Shown here: piece by piece, positions 7,443-16,666 of the stretch
Layout: each line of letters starts with the position of its first letter
Numbering within the stretch: the first letter of the stretch is position 1
DNA from: Mycobacterium scrofulaceum
GTDB taxonomy: Bacteria; Actinomycetota; Actinomycetes; Mycobacteriales; Mycobacteriaceae
Assembly: GCF_001667885.1 (NCBI RefSeq)
Contig: NZ_LZJW01000083.1
Span: 28,147-92,146, forward strand
Direction of reading: 5' to 3'
Length of the DNA: 64,000 nucleotides
Translations under genes and position numbers: made by a program
Notes under the pieces: model-generated
Database searches by the model: none
What the model was told of the DNA's origin: nothing
The model's input: the letters and a program-made list of their open reading frames with translations, nothing else

Positions 7443-9104
7443 ATGCATGATGGTGCCCACGTAGGCGTCGAGATCGACCTCGATGCCTTGTGGGCGGCTG
7501 TGCCCTGCCCCACCCTGGTCATCGATCGCGCGGGAATCGTGCAGGCCCTGAGCGGGTCCGCCCAGTCCCTCCTGCCCGGCGCGGCCCAGGGCGGGCGAAT
7601 CGACGAGACCGTCGAATGGCTTTCGCGCGCACACCATCGCCTCGTCGAACTGCACCCCGACTCCCTCGGCCGGGACGCCGCGGTGGTGTCGGGAAACGTG
7701 GGCGGCCGCAAGTTCGACGCGCACGCGGCGCTGCTGCCCAGCGGCGAGGTGGCATGGTCGCTGGTCGAGGACACCGGTCAGCTGTTGCGCGAGGCGCAAG
7801 AAGCGCTGGCGCGCGAGCAGGAGCGCACGGCCATCCTGCTGGAAGCGTCGTCGGTGTTGACGGCGTCGCTCAATGTCGACCGCTGCAGGGAAGCGACCGT
7901 GCAGATGGCCGCCCAACACCTGGCGGACGCGGCGGTGCTGGTGGCTCCCGCGGGCCGCGGCCGCCGGCTTCCGGTCTTCTACAGCGCCGCGGCCGGGGCG
8001 GTGGAGCAGTGCAGCGTCGACGCCGACCCCGCCGTGGTGGCCGGTTTGAGCGAGGCGCTGCAGGGGTTCCCGCCGGTTTCCTCGAGCTGGATCGACCCCG
8101 TATCGGTACCGGATTGGCTTCTCCCGCAACACTTCTCCGGACCGGTCGGATCGGTGATGATCCTGACGCTGCCCGGCCACGGCGTGTCGGCGGGCGCGTT
8201 GGTGTTGCTGCGCGGCGCCGACCGGCCGATGTACGGCGCGGACGAGGAGATCTTCGCCGGCTTGTTCGCCGCGCGGGCAGGGGCGGCGCTGTCGGCGGCG
8301 CGGCTCTACGCCGAGCAGGCCGCGATCACCCGCACGCTGATGCGTGACCTGCTGCCCCCGCCGCTGCACGGGCTGCATGGCATCGAATTCGCCGGCGGCT
8401 ACCGGGCTTCCAAGGACTACGAGGTCGTCGGCGGCGACTTCTACGACTTCCACCCCGCGCAGCGCCCCGAGGACGAGACGCTGGTGGTGCTCGGCGACGT
8501 GTGCGGGAAGGGCCTGGAGGCCGCCGTGATGACCGGCAAGATCCGCAACACGCTGCAGGCCCTGACGCCGTTGGCGCAGGACCACGAGGGCGTGCTCACG
8601 CTGCTCAACCGCGCCATGTTGTCCTCGGACCACACGCGGTTCGCCACGTTGGTGCTGGCGTCGGTGGCGTACCGGGACGGTCAGGTGGTGCTAAGGCTGA
8701 CCTGTGCCGGGCATCCGCCGCCCCTGATCGTGCGTGACAACGGGCAGGTGGAAGAGGCCAACACCAAGGGCACGCTTGTCGGCGCCCTGGAGCGCATCAC
8801 GGTGCAGTCGTTCGAGACGTCGCTGGCACCGGGCGAGACGTGCGTGCTGTACACCGACGGCATCACCGAGGCGCGCGGCGGCCCGCTCGGCGACGACTTC
8901 TTCGGCGAGCAGCGCCTGGCGGCCGCGCTGACCGGATGCGCCGGCATGCCGGCCGAGGCGGTCGTCGAGCGCGTCCTGATGCTGGCCTCGGAATGGGTGG
9001 GGCAACGCGTGCACGACGACATCGCGGTCGTCGCCATCACCGCACCGCAGCGCACGCACCTCAGCGCCGTCGACGGCCACACCCGGGGCAGGTACGTGGC
9101 ATGA
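7443..9104 (+). CDS. PAS/GAF-PP2C (RsbU/SpoIIE-type) serine phosphatase
   Basis: The 553-aa protein has a PAS-like N-terminus (TLVIDRAGIVQALSG, about residues 18-95), a coiled linker (LLREAQEALAREQERTAILLE), a GAF domain (about 120-290) and a C-terminal PP2C/SpoIIE phosphatase. Metal-binding motifs are intact: GGDFYD near 333, GDVCGKG, CAGHPPPLIV, YTDGITEAR near 470, and HDDIAVV near 523. Such enzymes dephosphorylate a STAS anti-anti-sigma protein, releasing a sigma factor from its anti-sigma kinase. The STAS partner is two genes downstream. The stop overlaps the B12-sensor start (ATGA, 9101-9104), so the two are co-translated. The start ATG is preceded by a palindrome and only a weak ribosome site. 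Confidence 0.92.
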   Translation: MHDGAHVGVEIDLDALWAAVPCPTLVIDRAGIVQALSGSAQSLLPGAAQGGRIDETVEWLSRAHHRLVELHPDSLGRDAAVVSGNVGGRKFDAHAALLPSGEVAWSLVEDTGQLLREAQEALAREQERTAILLEASSVLTASLNVDRCREATVQMAAQHLADAAVLVAPAGRGRRLPVFYSAAAGAVEQCSVDADPAVVAGLSEALQGFPPVSSSWIDPVSVPDWLLPQHFSGPVGSVMILTLPGHGVSAGALVLLRGADRPMYGADEEIFAGLFAARAGAALSAARLYAEQAAITRTLMRDLLPPPLHGLHGIEFAGGYRASKDYEVVGGDFYDFHPAQRPEDETLVVLGDVCGKGLEAAVMTGKIRNTLQALTPLAQDHEGVLTLLNRAMLSSDHTRFATLVLASVAYRDGQVVLRLTCAGHPPPLIVRDNGQVEEANTKGTLVGALERITVQSFETSLAPGETCVLYTDGITEARGGPLGDDFFGEQRLAAALTGCAGMPAEAVVERVLMLASEWVGQRVHDDIAVVAITAPQRTHLSAVDGHTRGRYVA

Positions 9105-10198
9105 CGTCCTACGACACCGAGTTAACGAGCAGCACCGGCGCCGCCGACGATCTCCTTGTCCGCGAACGGCTCTGGGGCGCCCTGACCGACCGTGACGAGT
9201 ATGCGGCGGCGGCCACCGTGTTCGCCGCGATGGAAGCGGGCATGACGCCCGAGGACGTGCTGCTGGAGGTGATCGCCCCGGTCCAGCACAAGGTCGGCAC
9301 GGAATGGGCCGCCAACCGGATCAGCGTCGCCCAGGAACACGCGGCTACCGCGATCAACGATCGCGTCATCGCCGCGCTGGCCCATCACGCGGCCGGCAAA
9401 GTCCGCAGTCACGGCGGCCGGGTCACCCTGGCCTGCGTGGACGGCGAGTGGCACGCTTTGCCCGCCCGGCTGCTGGCGGAGGTCCTGCGGCTGCGCGGCT
9501 GGCAGGTCGACTTCCTCGGCGCCCAGGTGCCGACCCCGCACCTGGTCGCCCACCTGCACCAGTACGGACCGGACGTCGTGGCGCTGTCCTGCTCCATCCC
9601 CACCCGGCTGCCCAACGCGCACGCCGCGATCGTCGCGTGCCAGTCCGCCGGTTTCCCCGTCCTGGCCGGCGGCGCGGCGTTCGTCCGCGACGGCCGCTTC
9701 GCCCGCCAGCTCGGCGCCGACGCGTGGGCGCCCGACGCGCGCAGCGCCGACGAGCGGCTGGCCCGCGGGTTCCGCCCCGTGCGGCGGGCGTCCAACCGCC
9801 AGCCCGTCGATGACCTGCCGCACCTGGTCGACCAGGAATACACCATGGTGAGCCGGAGCGCGGCGCAGCTGGTCAAGTCCACCGTCGCCGACTTGGAGGA
9901 CCGCTTTCCCGCCATGCGCGCCTACTCACCGCTGCAGCACGAGCACACCGTCGAGGACGTCGCCCACATCGTCGACTTCCTCACCGTGAGCCTGTACACC
10001 GACGACGACGCGTTGTTCACCGAGTTCATCACCTGGACCGCCGACATACTGACCGCGCGTGGCGTCCCGGCCGCGTCGCTACACCCGGCGCTGGATTTGC
10101 TGACAGTGCAGCTCAAGGAGTTCCCCCGCAGCCAGCGTCTACTGACCGCAGCAAACGATGCCCTCACCGCCATCGCCGGCCCAGGAGCCTCCGCATGA
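9101..10198 (+). CDS. Cobalamin-binding sensor protein (CarH-like B12 module, no DNA-binding domain)
   Basis: The 365-aa protein starts with a helical bundle (residues about 18-98) of the B12-binding cap type. It carries Trp69, nine residues, then Glu79-His80, the W-x9-EH motif of CarH/LitR light sensors. A Rossmann B12 domain follows (about 105-205) with CVDGEWHALPA, where His118 is placed to be the lower cobalt ligand, then LSCSIP and VLAGGAAF, corresponding to the SxL and GG motifs. A C-terminal helical region (about 220-360) was not recognised. No MerR-type DNA-binding domain is present, so output is probably by protein contact. Both ends overlap neighbours by ATGA (PP2C upstream, STAS downstream), implying fixed stoichiometry. 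A B12-dependent enzyme subunit is the main alternative, but no partner enzyme is present. Confidence 0.85.
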   Translation: MTSYDTELTSSTGAADDLLVRERLWGALTDRDEYAAAATVFAAMEAGMTPEDVLLEVIAPVQHKVGTEWAANRISVAQEHAATAINDRVIAALAHHAAGKVRSHGGRVTLACVDGEWHALPARLLAEVLRLRGWQVDFLGAQVPTPHLVAHLHQYGPDVVALSCSIPTRLPNAHAAIVACQSAGFPVLAGGAAFVRDGRFARQLGADAWAPDARSADERLARGFRPVRRASNRQPVDDLPHLVDQEYTMVSRSAAQLVKSTVADLEDRFPAMRAYSPLQHEHTVEDVAHIVDFLTVSLYTDDDALFTEFITWTADILTARGVPAASLHPALDLLTVQLKEFPRSQRLLTAANDALTAIAGPGASA

Positions 10199-10557
10199 AC
10201 CTCTCCCTGAACACCACCACGTCGGGGCGGTCGGCCTGCGTGCGGGTCTCCGGCGACCTGGTCTACGAAACCGTGGACGCCATGGTCGACGCGGCCGTCC
10301 GGGTCCTCGGCGAGCAGCCCGCCCTGACGCACCTGCATCTCGACCTCGCCGAGCTCGCCTTCTGCGATTCCGCCGGCCTGTCGGGCCTGCTGCTCGTCCA
10401 TCGACGAAGCGCTCAGGCGGGCGTGCTCCTGCACCTCGACCACCGACCGCGATTCCTCGATCGCATCCTGGACCTCACCGGGACGTTCGAACACCTGGTG
10501 ACCGTGCCGGTCTCGGAGGCAGGCCAGAAGGCCCCGGGAGAAACCGGGGTGCGCTGA
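10195..10557 (+). CDS. STAS-domain anti-sigma factor antagonist
   Basis: This 120-aa single STAS domain resembles RsbV/SpoIIAA. The strand-loop motif LDLAELAFCDSAGLSGLL contains the usual phosphorylation site, Ser59 of DSAGLS. In partner switching the unphosphorylated form sequesters an anti-sigma kinase; phosphorylation by that kinase turns it off and a PP2C phosphatase restores it. The ATG overlaps the stop of the B12 sensor gene (ATGA). No RsbW-type HATPase kinase and no sigma factor gene occurs in the window, so the kinase must be encoded elsewhere. Confidence 0.93.
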   Translation: MNLSLNTTTSGRSACVRVSGDLVYETVDAMVDAAVRVLGEQPALTHLHLDLAELAFCDSAGLSGLLLVHRRSAQAGVLLHLDHRPRFLDRILDLTGTFEHLVTVPVSEAGQKAPGETGVR

Positions 10558-10589
10558 CCCCCATCCGGGCCGAGGGCCCGTAGGCTGGG

Positions 10590-11273
10590 ATGCGACCGAT
10601 GGCACCCGACGGATTTCTCCGGCACACTGCGACGCGCACCTTCCGCGACCGCCGCGAGGCCGGTCGCGCACTGGCCGAGCAGCTGGTGTCCTACCGCGAC
10701 AGGGACGACGTGCTGGTCTTCGGGCTGGCCCGCGGCGGCGTGCCGGTGGCCTGGGAGATCGCCGCGGCGCTGCACGCCCCGCTGGACGTGTTCCTGGTCC
10801 GCAAACTCGGGGTGCCGCGGTGGTCGGAACTCGCGATGGGCGCGTTGGCCAGCGGCGGTGGCGTCGTGATGAACGACGACGTGGTATCGAGTCTAGAGAT
10901 CAGCGACGACCAGGTGCGCGAGGTAATCGAAAGCGAGACAACCGAACTCGCCCGCCGCGAGCACGCATACCGGGGCGGTCGCGCGCTGGCCGACCCGCGC
11001 GGCAAGGTGGTCATCCTGGTCGACGACGGCATCGCGACCGGGGCCAGCATGCTGGCCGCCGTCCGGGCGGTGCGAGCCGCGGGACCGAAATCGGTCGTCG
11101 TCGCGGTGCCGGTGGGTCCGCGGTCGACCTGCCGTGAGCTCAGCCTGGAAGCGGACGAGGTGGTCTGCGTGACGATGCCAGCCGGATTCGAAGCCGTCGG
11201 CCAGGTGTACGCCGACTTTCACCAGGTGAGCGATGACGAGGTGCGCGAGATGCTCGCCACGCCCACCCGCTGA
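10590..11273 (+). CDS. Phosphoribosyltransferase-domain protein (Rv2143-like)
   Basis: The 227-aa protein has a type I phosphoribosyltransferase fold with the PRPP-binding loop [18 protein letters not shown] and an upstream flexible region ([20 protein letters not shown]). The family includes predicted phosphoribosyltransferases of unknown base specificity related to M. tuberculosis Rv2143 and Rv0571c. It lies 32 bp after the STAS gene on the same strand, so it may be read through from the signalling operon. ATG 10590 was chosen; ATG 10599 is also possible. It converges with the Rv2144c-like gene, leaving 3 bp between them. Confidence 0.85.
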   Translation: MRPMAPDGFLRHTATRTFRDRREAGRALAEQLVSYRDRDDVLVFGLARGGVPVAWEIAAALHAPLDVFLVRKLGVPRWSELAMGALASGGGVVMNDDVVSSLEISDDQVREVIESETTELARREHAYRGGRALADPRGKVVILVDDGIATGASMLAAVRAVRAAGPKSVVVAVPVGPRSTCRELSLEADEVVCVTMPAGFEAVGQVYADFHQVSDDEVREMLATPTR

Positions 11274-11276
11274 GTC

Positions 11277-11609
11277 CTACTTGGCGGCCTCGTCGCCGCG
11301 ACCCTCGGCCGATACCGCCGACTGTCCCTCCGAGGACGGCGTGCCGGCGTCCGCCGGCGCCTCGTAGCCGCCCTCGTCGGACGCTTCCTCCGGATAGTCG
11401 ACGGCCTCTTCGCCGGCCTCCTCCTCGTGCTGGTCCGCGGTGCCCGCGTCGCGGCGCTGCCGCTCCTGCAACGCGTCGATGATCAGCAGCACCACGCCGA
11501 GCACGCTGGCGCAGATGCACACCCAGGCCACCAACTCATTGCTGGTGACGACGGCGAACACCAACGCGACGAGCCCGACGAGGGCCAGTACCAGCGCAAT
11601 GATCAGCAT
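11277..11609 (-). CDS. Membrane protein with acidic tail (Rv2144c-like)
   Basis: This 110-aa protein has two closely spaced hydrophobic helices at the N-terminus (LIIALVLALVGLVALVFAVV and VAWVCICASVLGVVLLII). A basic stretch (QERQRRDAG) and a long acidic, low-complexity cytosolic tail rich in Glu, Ala and Asp follow. It corresponds to M. tuberculosis Rv2144c. It lies downstream of wag31 at the tail of the division cluster, which hints at an envelope role but nothing more specific. No catalytic motif is visible. Confidence 0.8.
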   Translation of the reverse strand: MLIIALVLALVGLVALVFAVVTSNELVAWVCICASVLGVVLLIIDALQERQRRDAGTADQHEEEAGEEAVDYPEEASDEGGYEAPADAGTPSSEGQSAVSAEGRGDEAAK

Positions 11610-11705
11610 CGGTCATCCTCCAAGCGGCGAGCGGAACAGCCAGGTCGTCTGCAGGTCTAGTGTGCCAACCGCGCAGCTGGGCGAGTGTCCGGCACGCCTG
11701 CGAGG

Positions 11706-12503
11706 CTAGTTGTTACCCCGATTGAATTGGTCGAATCCGCCTGCGTCGGCGCTGGAGTCGACGGGCGCGGCCGAACCGCGCTGGCCGAGCTCCTCCAGCT
11801 GCGACTCCAGGTAGGTCTTGAGCCGGGTCCGGTATTCGCGTTCGAAGGTGCGCAGCTGCTCGAGGCGGCCCTCCAGGACGGTGCGCTGCTGGTTGATCGT
11901 TCCCATGATCTCGGAGTGCTTGCGCTCGGCGTCGGCCTGCAGGGCGTCGGCCTTCTCCTGGGCCTGCCGCAGCTGGGTCTCCGAACGGGTCTGGGCGTCC
12001 GCGAGCATCGCGTCGGCGCGCTGCCGGGCCTCGGTGACCGTGGTCTCGGCGGTCTGGCGCGCCTCGGACAGGATCTGGTCGGCGTTGGCGCGGGCGTCGG
12101 CCAGCATCTTGTCCGACTCCGCCTTGGCCGTGCTGGTCAGCCGGTCCGCGGTGTCCTGGGCCAGGCTGAGCACCCGAGCAGCCTTCATGGCCTGCTCCTC
12201 GTTGCTCGACGCGGACGCGGCGGGTGCGGCCACCGGCGCGGCCTTGGGCGCCGGCTCCGGCTCGGGGACGGGAATCGCCTGGGTGACGGCGGCCGGGGCG
12301 GGGCTCGCGCCACCGCAGGCGGCCAGCTCCTGGTCGAGCTCCTCGATCCGCTGACGCAGATCGCTGTTCTCTTCGATGAGCCGCGTCAGCTCGGCTTCCA
12401 CCAGATCGAGGAAGGCGTCGACCTCGTCTTCGTTGTACCCCCGCTTGCCGATCGGTGGCTTACTGAACGCCACATTGTGGACGTCGGCTGGTGTAAGCGG
12501 CAT
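11706..12503 (-). CDS. wag31: Cell wall synthesis protein Wag31 (DivIVA)
   Basis: This 265-aa DivIVA homologue localises to cell poles and directs apical peptidoglycan growth. The conserved membrane-binding N-terminal domain reads [16 protein letters not shown], then [18 protein letters not shown] Pro/Ala linker (about residues 75-110) follows, and then a long coiled coil rich in heptads ([20 protein letters not shown]). Divergence from M. tuberculosis lies mostly in the linker. The ATG at 12503 is preceded by a 274-bp AT-richer region that probably holds its own promoter. It is the last major gene of the division cluster. Confidence 0.96.
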   Translation of the reverse strand: MPLTPADVHNVAFSKPPIGKRGYNEDEVDAFLDLVEAELTRLIEENSDLRQRIEELDQELAACGGASPAPAAVTQAIPVPEPEPAPKAAPVAAPAASASSNEEQAMKAARVLSLAQDTADRLTSTAKAESDKMLADARANADQILSEARQTAETTVTEARQRADAMLADAQTRSETQLRQAQEKADALQADAERKHSEIMGTINQQRTVLEGRLEQLRTFEREYRTRLKTYLESQLEELGQRGSAAPVDSSADAGGFDQFNRGNN

Positions 12504-12777
12504 TGTTTCGTCCCCTCAAGTTCCTGTCTAACGTTCTGGAAAGTGTAGAACGCAGTGGTAGCCGTCGTGCAACTGCCGTCCATCCTGTCACACCAGGCGC
12601 GACCGTTGCTGTTTAGGCCAATAAATAAGAACCAATTTCAAACGCTCAGGGCAATAAAATCCGAAACCTTAGAATTTTTAAATCGCAGCCACCAAACCGA
12701 GGCGAAAACGTAGCCGAACCGTCTCCGGGCCGGAAGCGGGCCCGCGCGCAACGGCCAGAACCGGCCGGGAGCGACGG
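12504..12777 (-). promoter_or_regulatory. AT-rich leader/promoter region of wag31
   Basis: This gap between yggT and wag31 contains a markedly AT-rich patch (about 12610-12690) in otherwise GC-rich DNA. On the minus strand it holds TTGAAA, TTATTTATT and TTAAAAATTC tracts compatible with promoter elements, but no single -35/-10 pair with standard spacing stands out. No coding sequence was seen. Confidence 0.45.
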
Positions 12778-13068
12778 CTACGCCGCGGCGCCGAAGGCGA
12801 GCTGCATGCCGATGAACGCGACCAGCAGCAGCACCATGATGGACAGGTCGAAGCGGACCGCCCCGATGGTGAGCTGAGGGATCAACCGGCGCAGCAACTT
12901 CACCGGCGGATCTGTGATCGACATGATGATCTCCAGGATCACCACGGTGATGCCGGTGGGATGCCAGTCACGGCTGAACGAGCGAATGAACTCGACGACG
13001 ACCCGGGCGATGAGCAGCAGCCAGAAGATGAACAGCGCAAACCCAAGAATCTGAAAGAACAGCACCAA
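12778..13068 (-). CDS. YggT family membrane protein
   Basis: The 96-aa protein has two membrane segments (VLFFQILGFALFIFWLLLIA and IMVLLLVAFIGMQLAFGAAA). They flank the family motif RSFSRDWHPTG and ITDPPVKLLRRLIPQL, typical of YggT proteins encoded between sepF and divIVA in Gram-positive division clusters. It is the orthologue of Rv2146c. Its role is unproven; an association with the divisome or osmotic-stress tolerance is suggested by context and by work on homologues. Confidence 0.9.
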   Translation of the reverse strand: MVLFFQILGFALFIFWLLLIARVVVEFIRSFSRDWHPTGITVVILEIIMSITDPPVKLLRRLIPQLTIGAVRFDLSIMVLLLVAFIGMQLAFGAAA

Positions 13069-13213
13069 CTGAAGAGCCCCGACCTTACCGATGAGATGTC
13101 ATGCGCCGCAGGCGTGCGCGGCGCCTGCCAGCGTACCGACTCCGCGCCCTCGGCCACATCTCAGCCGGCCCGGCCGGCGAAGGCGGCGGCCGATCACGGC
13201 CGCCGAGTGCGGC

Positions 13214-13855
13214 TTATTGGTAAGCGTAGAAGCCGGTTTCGGCGATCCGGCGACGCTCCTCCGGCGATACGTCGACGTCGGCGGGCGACAGCAGGAACAC
13301 CTTGGTGGCCACCTTGTCGAAGGAGCCGCGCAACGCGAAGGCCAAGCCGGCCGCGAAGTCGACGAGCCGCTTGGCGTCGGCGTTGTCCATCGACACCAGG
13401 TCCATGATGACCGGGGTGCCGTCGCGGAACCGCTCGCCGATGGTGCGGGCCTCGCTGTAGTCCTTCGGCCGCAGGGTGGTGATCTTGGAGAGCGGGTGGC
13501 CCTCCTCGAACATCATCGCCATGCGGCGCGGGTCCATCGCCAGCGCGCCGCGGGTCGAGTTGCGCAGCCAGGACCCGAAGCGGGGCCTGCCCATCTCGGG
13601 CCGCTCGAATTCCCGGGGGTGGACGGCGCCGTACCGCGACTCCTCCGCGTAACCGCCGCGGTACCCACCCGGCGGCGGGTAGTCGGCGGGCTCGCGTGGG
13701 TCGTCGTAGTCGCGGCCCTCGTAGCGCCCGTAGCCGTCGTCGAAACGCGGGCGCGGGAAACCGCGGGAGGGCGCGTGGTCGTCGTAATACTCGTCGTCGT
13801 AGTCGTCCATCGGGGCCATACCGAAATAGGCCTTGACTTTGTGCAGTGTGCTCAT
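13214..13855 (-). CDS. sepF: Cell division protein SepF
   Basis: SepF binds the FtsZ C-terminal peptide and the membrane, and is the main Z-ring membrane tether in Actinobacteria. The 213-aa protein begins [15 protein letters not shown], a predicted amphipathic membrane-binding helix. An Asp/Tyr/Arg-rich linker (about residues 18-100) and the globular SepF domain follow ([49 protein letters not shown]). The ATG at 13855 has AAGGGG about 7 nt upstream. It lies in the expected place between yggS and yggT. Confidence 0.95.
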   Translation of the reverse strand: MSTLHKVKAYFGMAPMDDYDDEYYDDHAPSRGFPRPRFDDGYGRYEGRDYDDPREPADYPPPGGYRGGYAEESRYGAVHPREFERPEMGRPRFGSWLRNSTRGALAMDPRRMAMMFEEGHPLSKITTLRPKDYSEARTIGERFRDGTPVIMDLVSMDNADAKRLVDFAAGLAFALRGSFDKVATKVFLLSPADVDVSPEERRRIAETGFYAYQ

Positions 13856-13917
13856 TGCGTTGACCCCTTCTAGCCCCTGATGCTTGGTGTCAGTGATGAA
13901 GATGTGACTACAGTGAC

Positions 13918-14697
13918 TTAATACGGTGACGGTAGCGGCCGCGGACCCAATAGCGCGGTACCGACACGCACACATGTCGAACCGTGTTTGACGGCAATTT
14001 CGAAATCGTCGGACATGCCCGCGGACAGCCCGACCGCGTTGGGATGCGACTCGAGGACGCGCAGATGCTCGGTCCGCAGGCGCCCGAAGGCCGCCTCCGG
14101 ATCCGATCCCAGCGGCGGGATGGCCATCAGCCCGGCCAGTTCCAGGTGTTTTGACTCCTCGGCCTGCGCGCAGAGCTGGTCGACCGCGCCCGGCGCCGAG
14201 ATGTCGACGCCGCCCCGCGAATCGTCGCCGTCGAGGCTGATCTGGACATAGATGCGCATCGGGTCGGCGCGACGGCCCTCCGCTAGGGCGGCCGAGACGC
14301 CGCGATCGAGGGCGCTGACCAGATGCGAGCTGTCCACCGAGTGGGCGGTATGCGCCCAGCGGGCGACCGAGCGGGCCTTGTTCCGCTGGATGTGGCCGAC
14401 CATGTGCCAGCGCATGGCCGGGGCGTCCGCGCGCGATAAGAGTTTGGTGACTTCGCTCACTTTCGCCGACGCCTCCTGATCGCGCGATTCGCCAACGGCC
14501 CGGCAACCCAATCGCGACAAAGTCGCCACATCGGTTGCTGGGAAGAATTTGGTAATCGGCAGAAGTTCGATTTCCCCGACATTGCGACCCGCCGCTTCGG
14601 CGGCCGCGGCAAGGCGCGAACGCACCGCCGCTAAAGCGTGGGTCAATTCCGTTTCGCGGTCGCTTCCACTGTCCGGGGCCGGCCGTCCTGCCGCCAT
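13918..14697 (-). CDS. YggS/PLPBP family pyridoxal-phosphate homeostasis protein
   Basis: This 259-aa PLP-binding protein has an alanine-racemase-like N-terminal barrel. The PLP-lysine segment is [14 protein letters not shown], and later blocks include [33 protein letters not shown] and [19 protein letters not shown]. These proteins have no known catalytic activity and buffer free PLP. It is the orthologue of Rv2148c. The ATG at 14697 is preferred; a GTG at 14706 overlapping the pgeF stop (GTGA) would add three residues. Confidence 0.93.
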   Translation of the reverse strand: MAAGRPAPDSGSDRETELTHALAAVRSRLAAAAEAAGRNVGEIELLPITKFFPATDVATLSRLGCRAVGESRDQEASAKVSEVTKLLSRADAPAMRWHMVGHIQRNKARSVARWAHTAHSVDSSHLVSALDRGVSAALAEGRRADPMRIYVQISLDGDDSRGGVDISAPGAVDQLCAQAEESKHLELAGLMAIPPLGSDPEAAFGRLRTEHLRVLESHPNAVGLSAGMSDDFEIAVKHGSTCVRVGTALLGPRPLPSPY

Positions 14698-14702
14698 CGC
14701 GG

Positions 14703-15497
14703 TCACTCCATCCACACCAGCGAGGCCAGCCGCCCGGTGGGCGCGTCCCGGCGGTGGCTGAACAACGTCGGGTCGGCGACGGTGCACCTTGGATCTATGT
14801 CGATGGCGGTGACACCCAAATCCGTTAGCTGGCAAGCGATTCCGGCCCGAAGATCGAGACCGGGGGTGCCCGTCGCCGTGGTGGTACGGCTGCCGGGCAG
14901 CGCGGCCTCCACCTCGTCGGCCATGGCCGCGGGCACCTCGTAGTTGCGGCCGCTGACCGCCGGGCCGAGCAGGGCCGAGATGTCCTCGGGATGGGCGCCC
15001 AGCTCCACCATCGTCTCCACGGTGCGGGCCACCACCCCGCGCTGGGCGCCGACGCGGCCGGCGTGCACGGCCGCGGCCACCCCGGCGCGCGCGTCGGCGA
15101 GCAGCACCGGCACGCAGTCGGCGGTCACCACCGCCAGCGCCAGCCGGGCGGTGCCGGTCACCAGCGCGTCGGTGTCCTCGACAACGCCGCCCGGGGGCCC
15201 GTCGACCACCTCGACCCGGTCACCGTGCACCTGGTTCATCCACACGACGCGCTCGGGCTTAAGCCCGATGGCGGCGGCCAGCCGATTTCGGTTGGCGGCC
15301 ACGGCCGCCGGATCGTCACCCACGTGGTCGCCCAGGTTGAAGGTGTCGAACGGTGGACCCGAGACACCGCCGGCGCGGGTGGTGGTCACCCGCCGGATTC
15401 GCACGTTCACGTCTTCAGTATCCGGAGCCCCGCGGCCGCCAGCGGGCAGCGCCATCCGACCCTTGTTTTTCTTGGCCGGTTTGTCGCGCACTGGCAA
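14703..15497 (-). CDS. pgeF: Peptidoglycan editing factor PgeF (YfiH, multicopper polyphenol oxidase-type)
   Basis: This DUF152/YfiH protein contains the metal/substrate-pocket motifs [53 protein letters not shown] and [17 protein letters not shown]. Homologues hydrolyse mis-incorporated residues in peptidoglycan precursors and have purine-nucleoside activity. The orthologue is Rv2149c. The start is uncertain: 15497 gives 264 aa with a Lys-rich N-terminus, and Met at 15455 or a later GTG just before the conserved [13 protein letters not shown] block are alternatives. It lies 14 bp downstream of ftsZ. Confidence 0.9.
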   Translation of the reverse strand: MPVRDKPAKKNKGRMALPAGGRGAPDTEDVNVRIRRVTTTRAGGVSGPPFDTFNLGDHVGDDPAAVAANRNRLAAAIGLKPERVVWMNQVHGDRVEVVDGPPGGVVEDTDALVTGTARLALAVVTADCVPVLLADARAGVAAAVHAGRVGAQRGVVARTVETMVELGAHPEDISALLGPAVSGRNYEVPAAMADEVEAALPGSRTTTATGTPGLDLRAGIACQLTDLGVTAIDIDPRCTVADPTLFSHRRDAPTGRLASLVWME

Positions 15498-15511
15498 GCA
15501 AATCGAGACTC

Positions 15512-16666
15512 TCAGCGGCGCATGAAGGGCGGCACGTCGACGTCGTCGTCGTCGCCACCGATATTCAGCGTGGCGCCGTTGGTGTGAACCGGCACGCTGA
15601 CCGCATCGACGGGCTCGAACAGTGTCGAGGTGAGCTTGCCGGCCTTCGCCGACTCGATGCGATGCGCGCCGCCCTTTTCGCCGGCCGTGTCCCCGGTGAC
15701 CGGTCTGCGGCCGGGACCGGCCGCGCTGAAACCGGCGGCGATGACGGTGACGCGCACCTCGTCGCCCAGCGAGTCGTCGATCACGGTCCCGAAGATGATG
15801 TTGGCGTCCTGGTGGGCGGCGTCCTGGACCAGGGAGGCCGCTTCGTTGATCTCGAACAGGCCCAGGTCGCTGCCGCCGGCGATCGACATCAGCACACCCT
15901 GGGCGCCCTCCATGGATTGCTCCAGCAGCGGTGAGTTGATCGCGATCTCGGCGGCCTTGAGCGAGCGGCCCTCGCCGCGGGCCGAGCCGATACCCATCAG
16001 CGCGGTGCCCGCCCCCGACATGATGCCTTTGACGTCGGCGAAGTCGACGTTGATCAGGCCCGGCGTGGTGATCAGATCGGTGATGCCCTGAACACCGTTG
16101 AGGAGCACCTCGTCGGCGCTGCGGAACGCGTCCATCAGGGACACCGCGGCGTCCCCCATCTGCAGCAACCGGTCGTTGGGGATGACGATCAGGGTGTCGC
16201 AGCTTTCCCGCAGCGTGTTGATGCCGCCTTCGGCCTGCGAACCGCGGCGCTTGCCCTCGAAGGAGAACGGCCTGGTGACCACGCCGACCGTCAGCGCGCC
16301 CAGCTTGCGGGCGATGCTGGCCACCACCGGCGCGCCGCCGGTGCCGGTCCCGCCGCCCTCGCCGGCGGTCACGAACACCATGTCCGCGCCGCGCAGCAGC
16401 TCCTCGATCTCGTCCTTGGCGTCCTCGGCGGCCTTGCGGCCGACCTCCGGGTCCGCCCCGGCGCCCAGGCCGCGGGTGGAGTCGCGGCCGACGTCGAGCT
16501 TGACGTCGGCATCGCTCATCAACAGCGCCTGCGCGTCGGTGTTGATCGCGATGAACTCCACGCCCTTGAGGCCCTGTTCGATCATCCGGTTCACGGCGTT
16601 GACACCGCCGCCACCGATACCTACGACCTTGATGACGGCCAGGTAGTTATGCGGGGGGGTCATCAT
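15512..16666 (-). CDS. ftsZ: Cell division GTPase FtsZ
   Basis: FtsZ is the tubulin-like GTPase that forms the Z ring. It contains [17 protein letters not shown] (nucleotide binding), the signature [16 protein letters not shown], and the T7-loop region with [20 protein letters not shown]. The conserved tail [10 protein letters not shown] is used by SepF and FtsW. Two adjacent ATGs occur (16666 and 16663). GGAGG lies 7 nt before the first, and homologues usually start MTPPHNYL at the second. Unlike the genes upstream in the cluster it does not overlap its neighbour; a 231-bp gap separates it from ftsQ. Confidence 0.97.
   Translation of the reverse strand: MMTPPHNYLAVIKVVGIGGGGVNAVNRMIEQGLKGVEFIAINTDAQALLMSDADVKLDVGRDSTRGLGAGADPEVGRKAAEDAKDEIEELLRGADMVFVTAGEGGGTGTGGAPVVASIARKLGALTVGVVTRPFSFEGKRRGSQAEGGINTLRESCDTLIVIPNDRLLQMGDAAVSLMDAFRSADEVLLNGVQGITDLITTPGLINVDFADVKGIMSGAGTALMGIGSARGEGRSLKAAEIAINSPLLEQSMEGAQGVLMSIAGGSDLGLFEINEAASLVQDAAHQDANIIFGTVIDDSLGDEVRVTVIAAGFSAAGPGRRPVTGDTAGEKGGAHRIESAKAGKLTSTLFEPVDAVSVPVHTNGATLNIGGDDDDVDVPPFMRR

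Noticed and set aside
10158..10583. Plus-strand frame covering the STAS gene in another phase
   Set aside because: Pro/Arg/Ala-rich shadow; the STAS frame has the DSAGLS motif and a coupled start.
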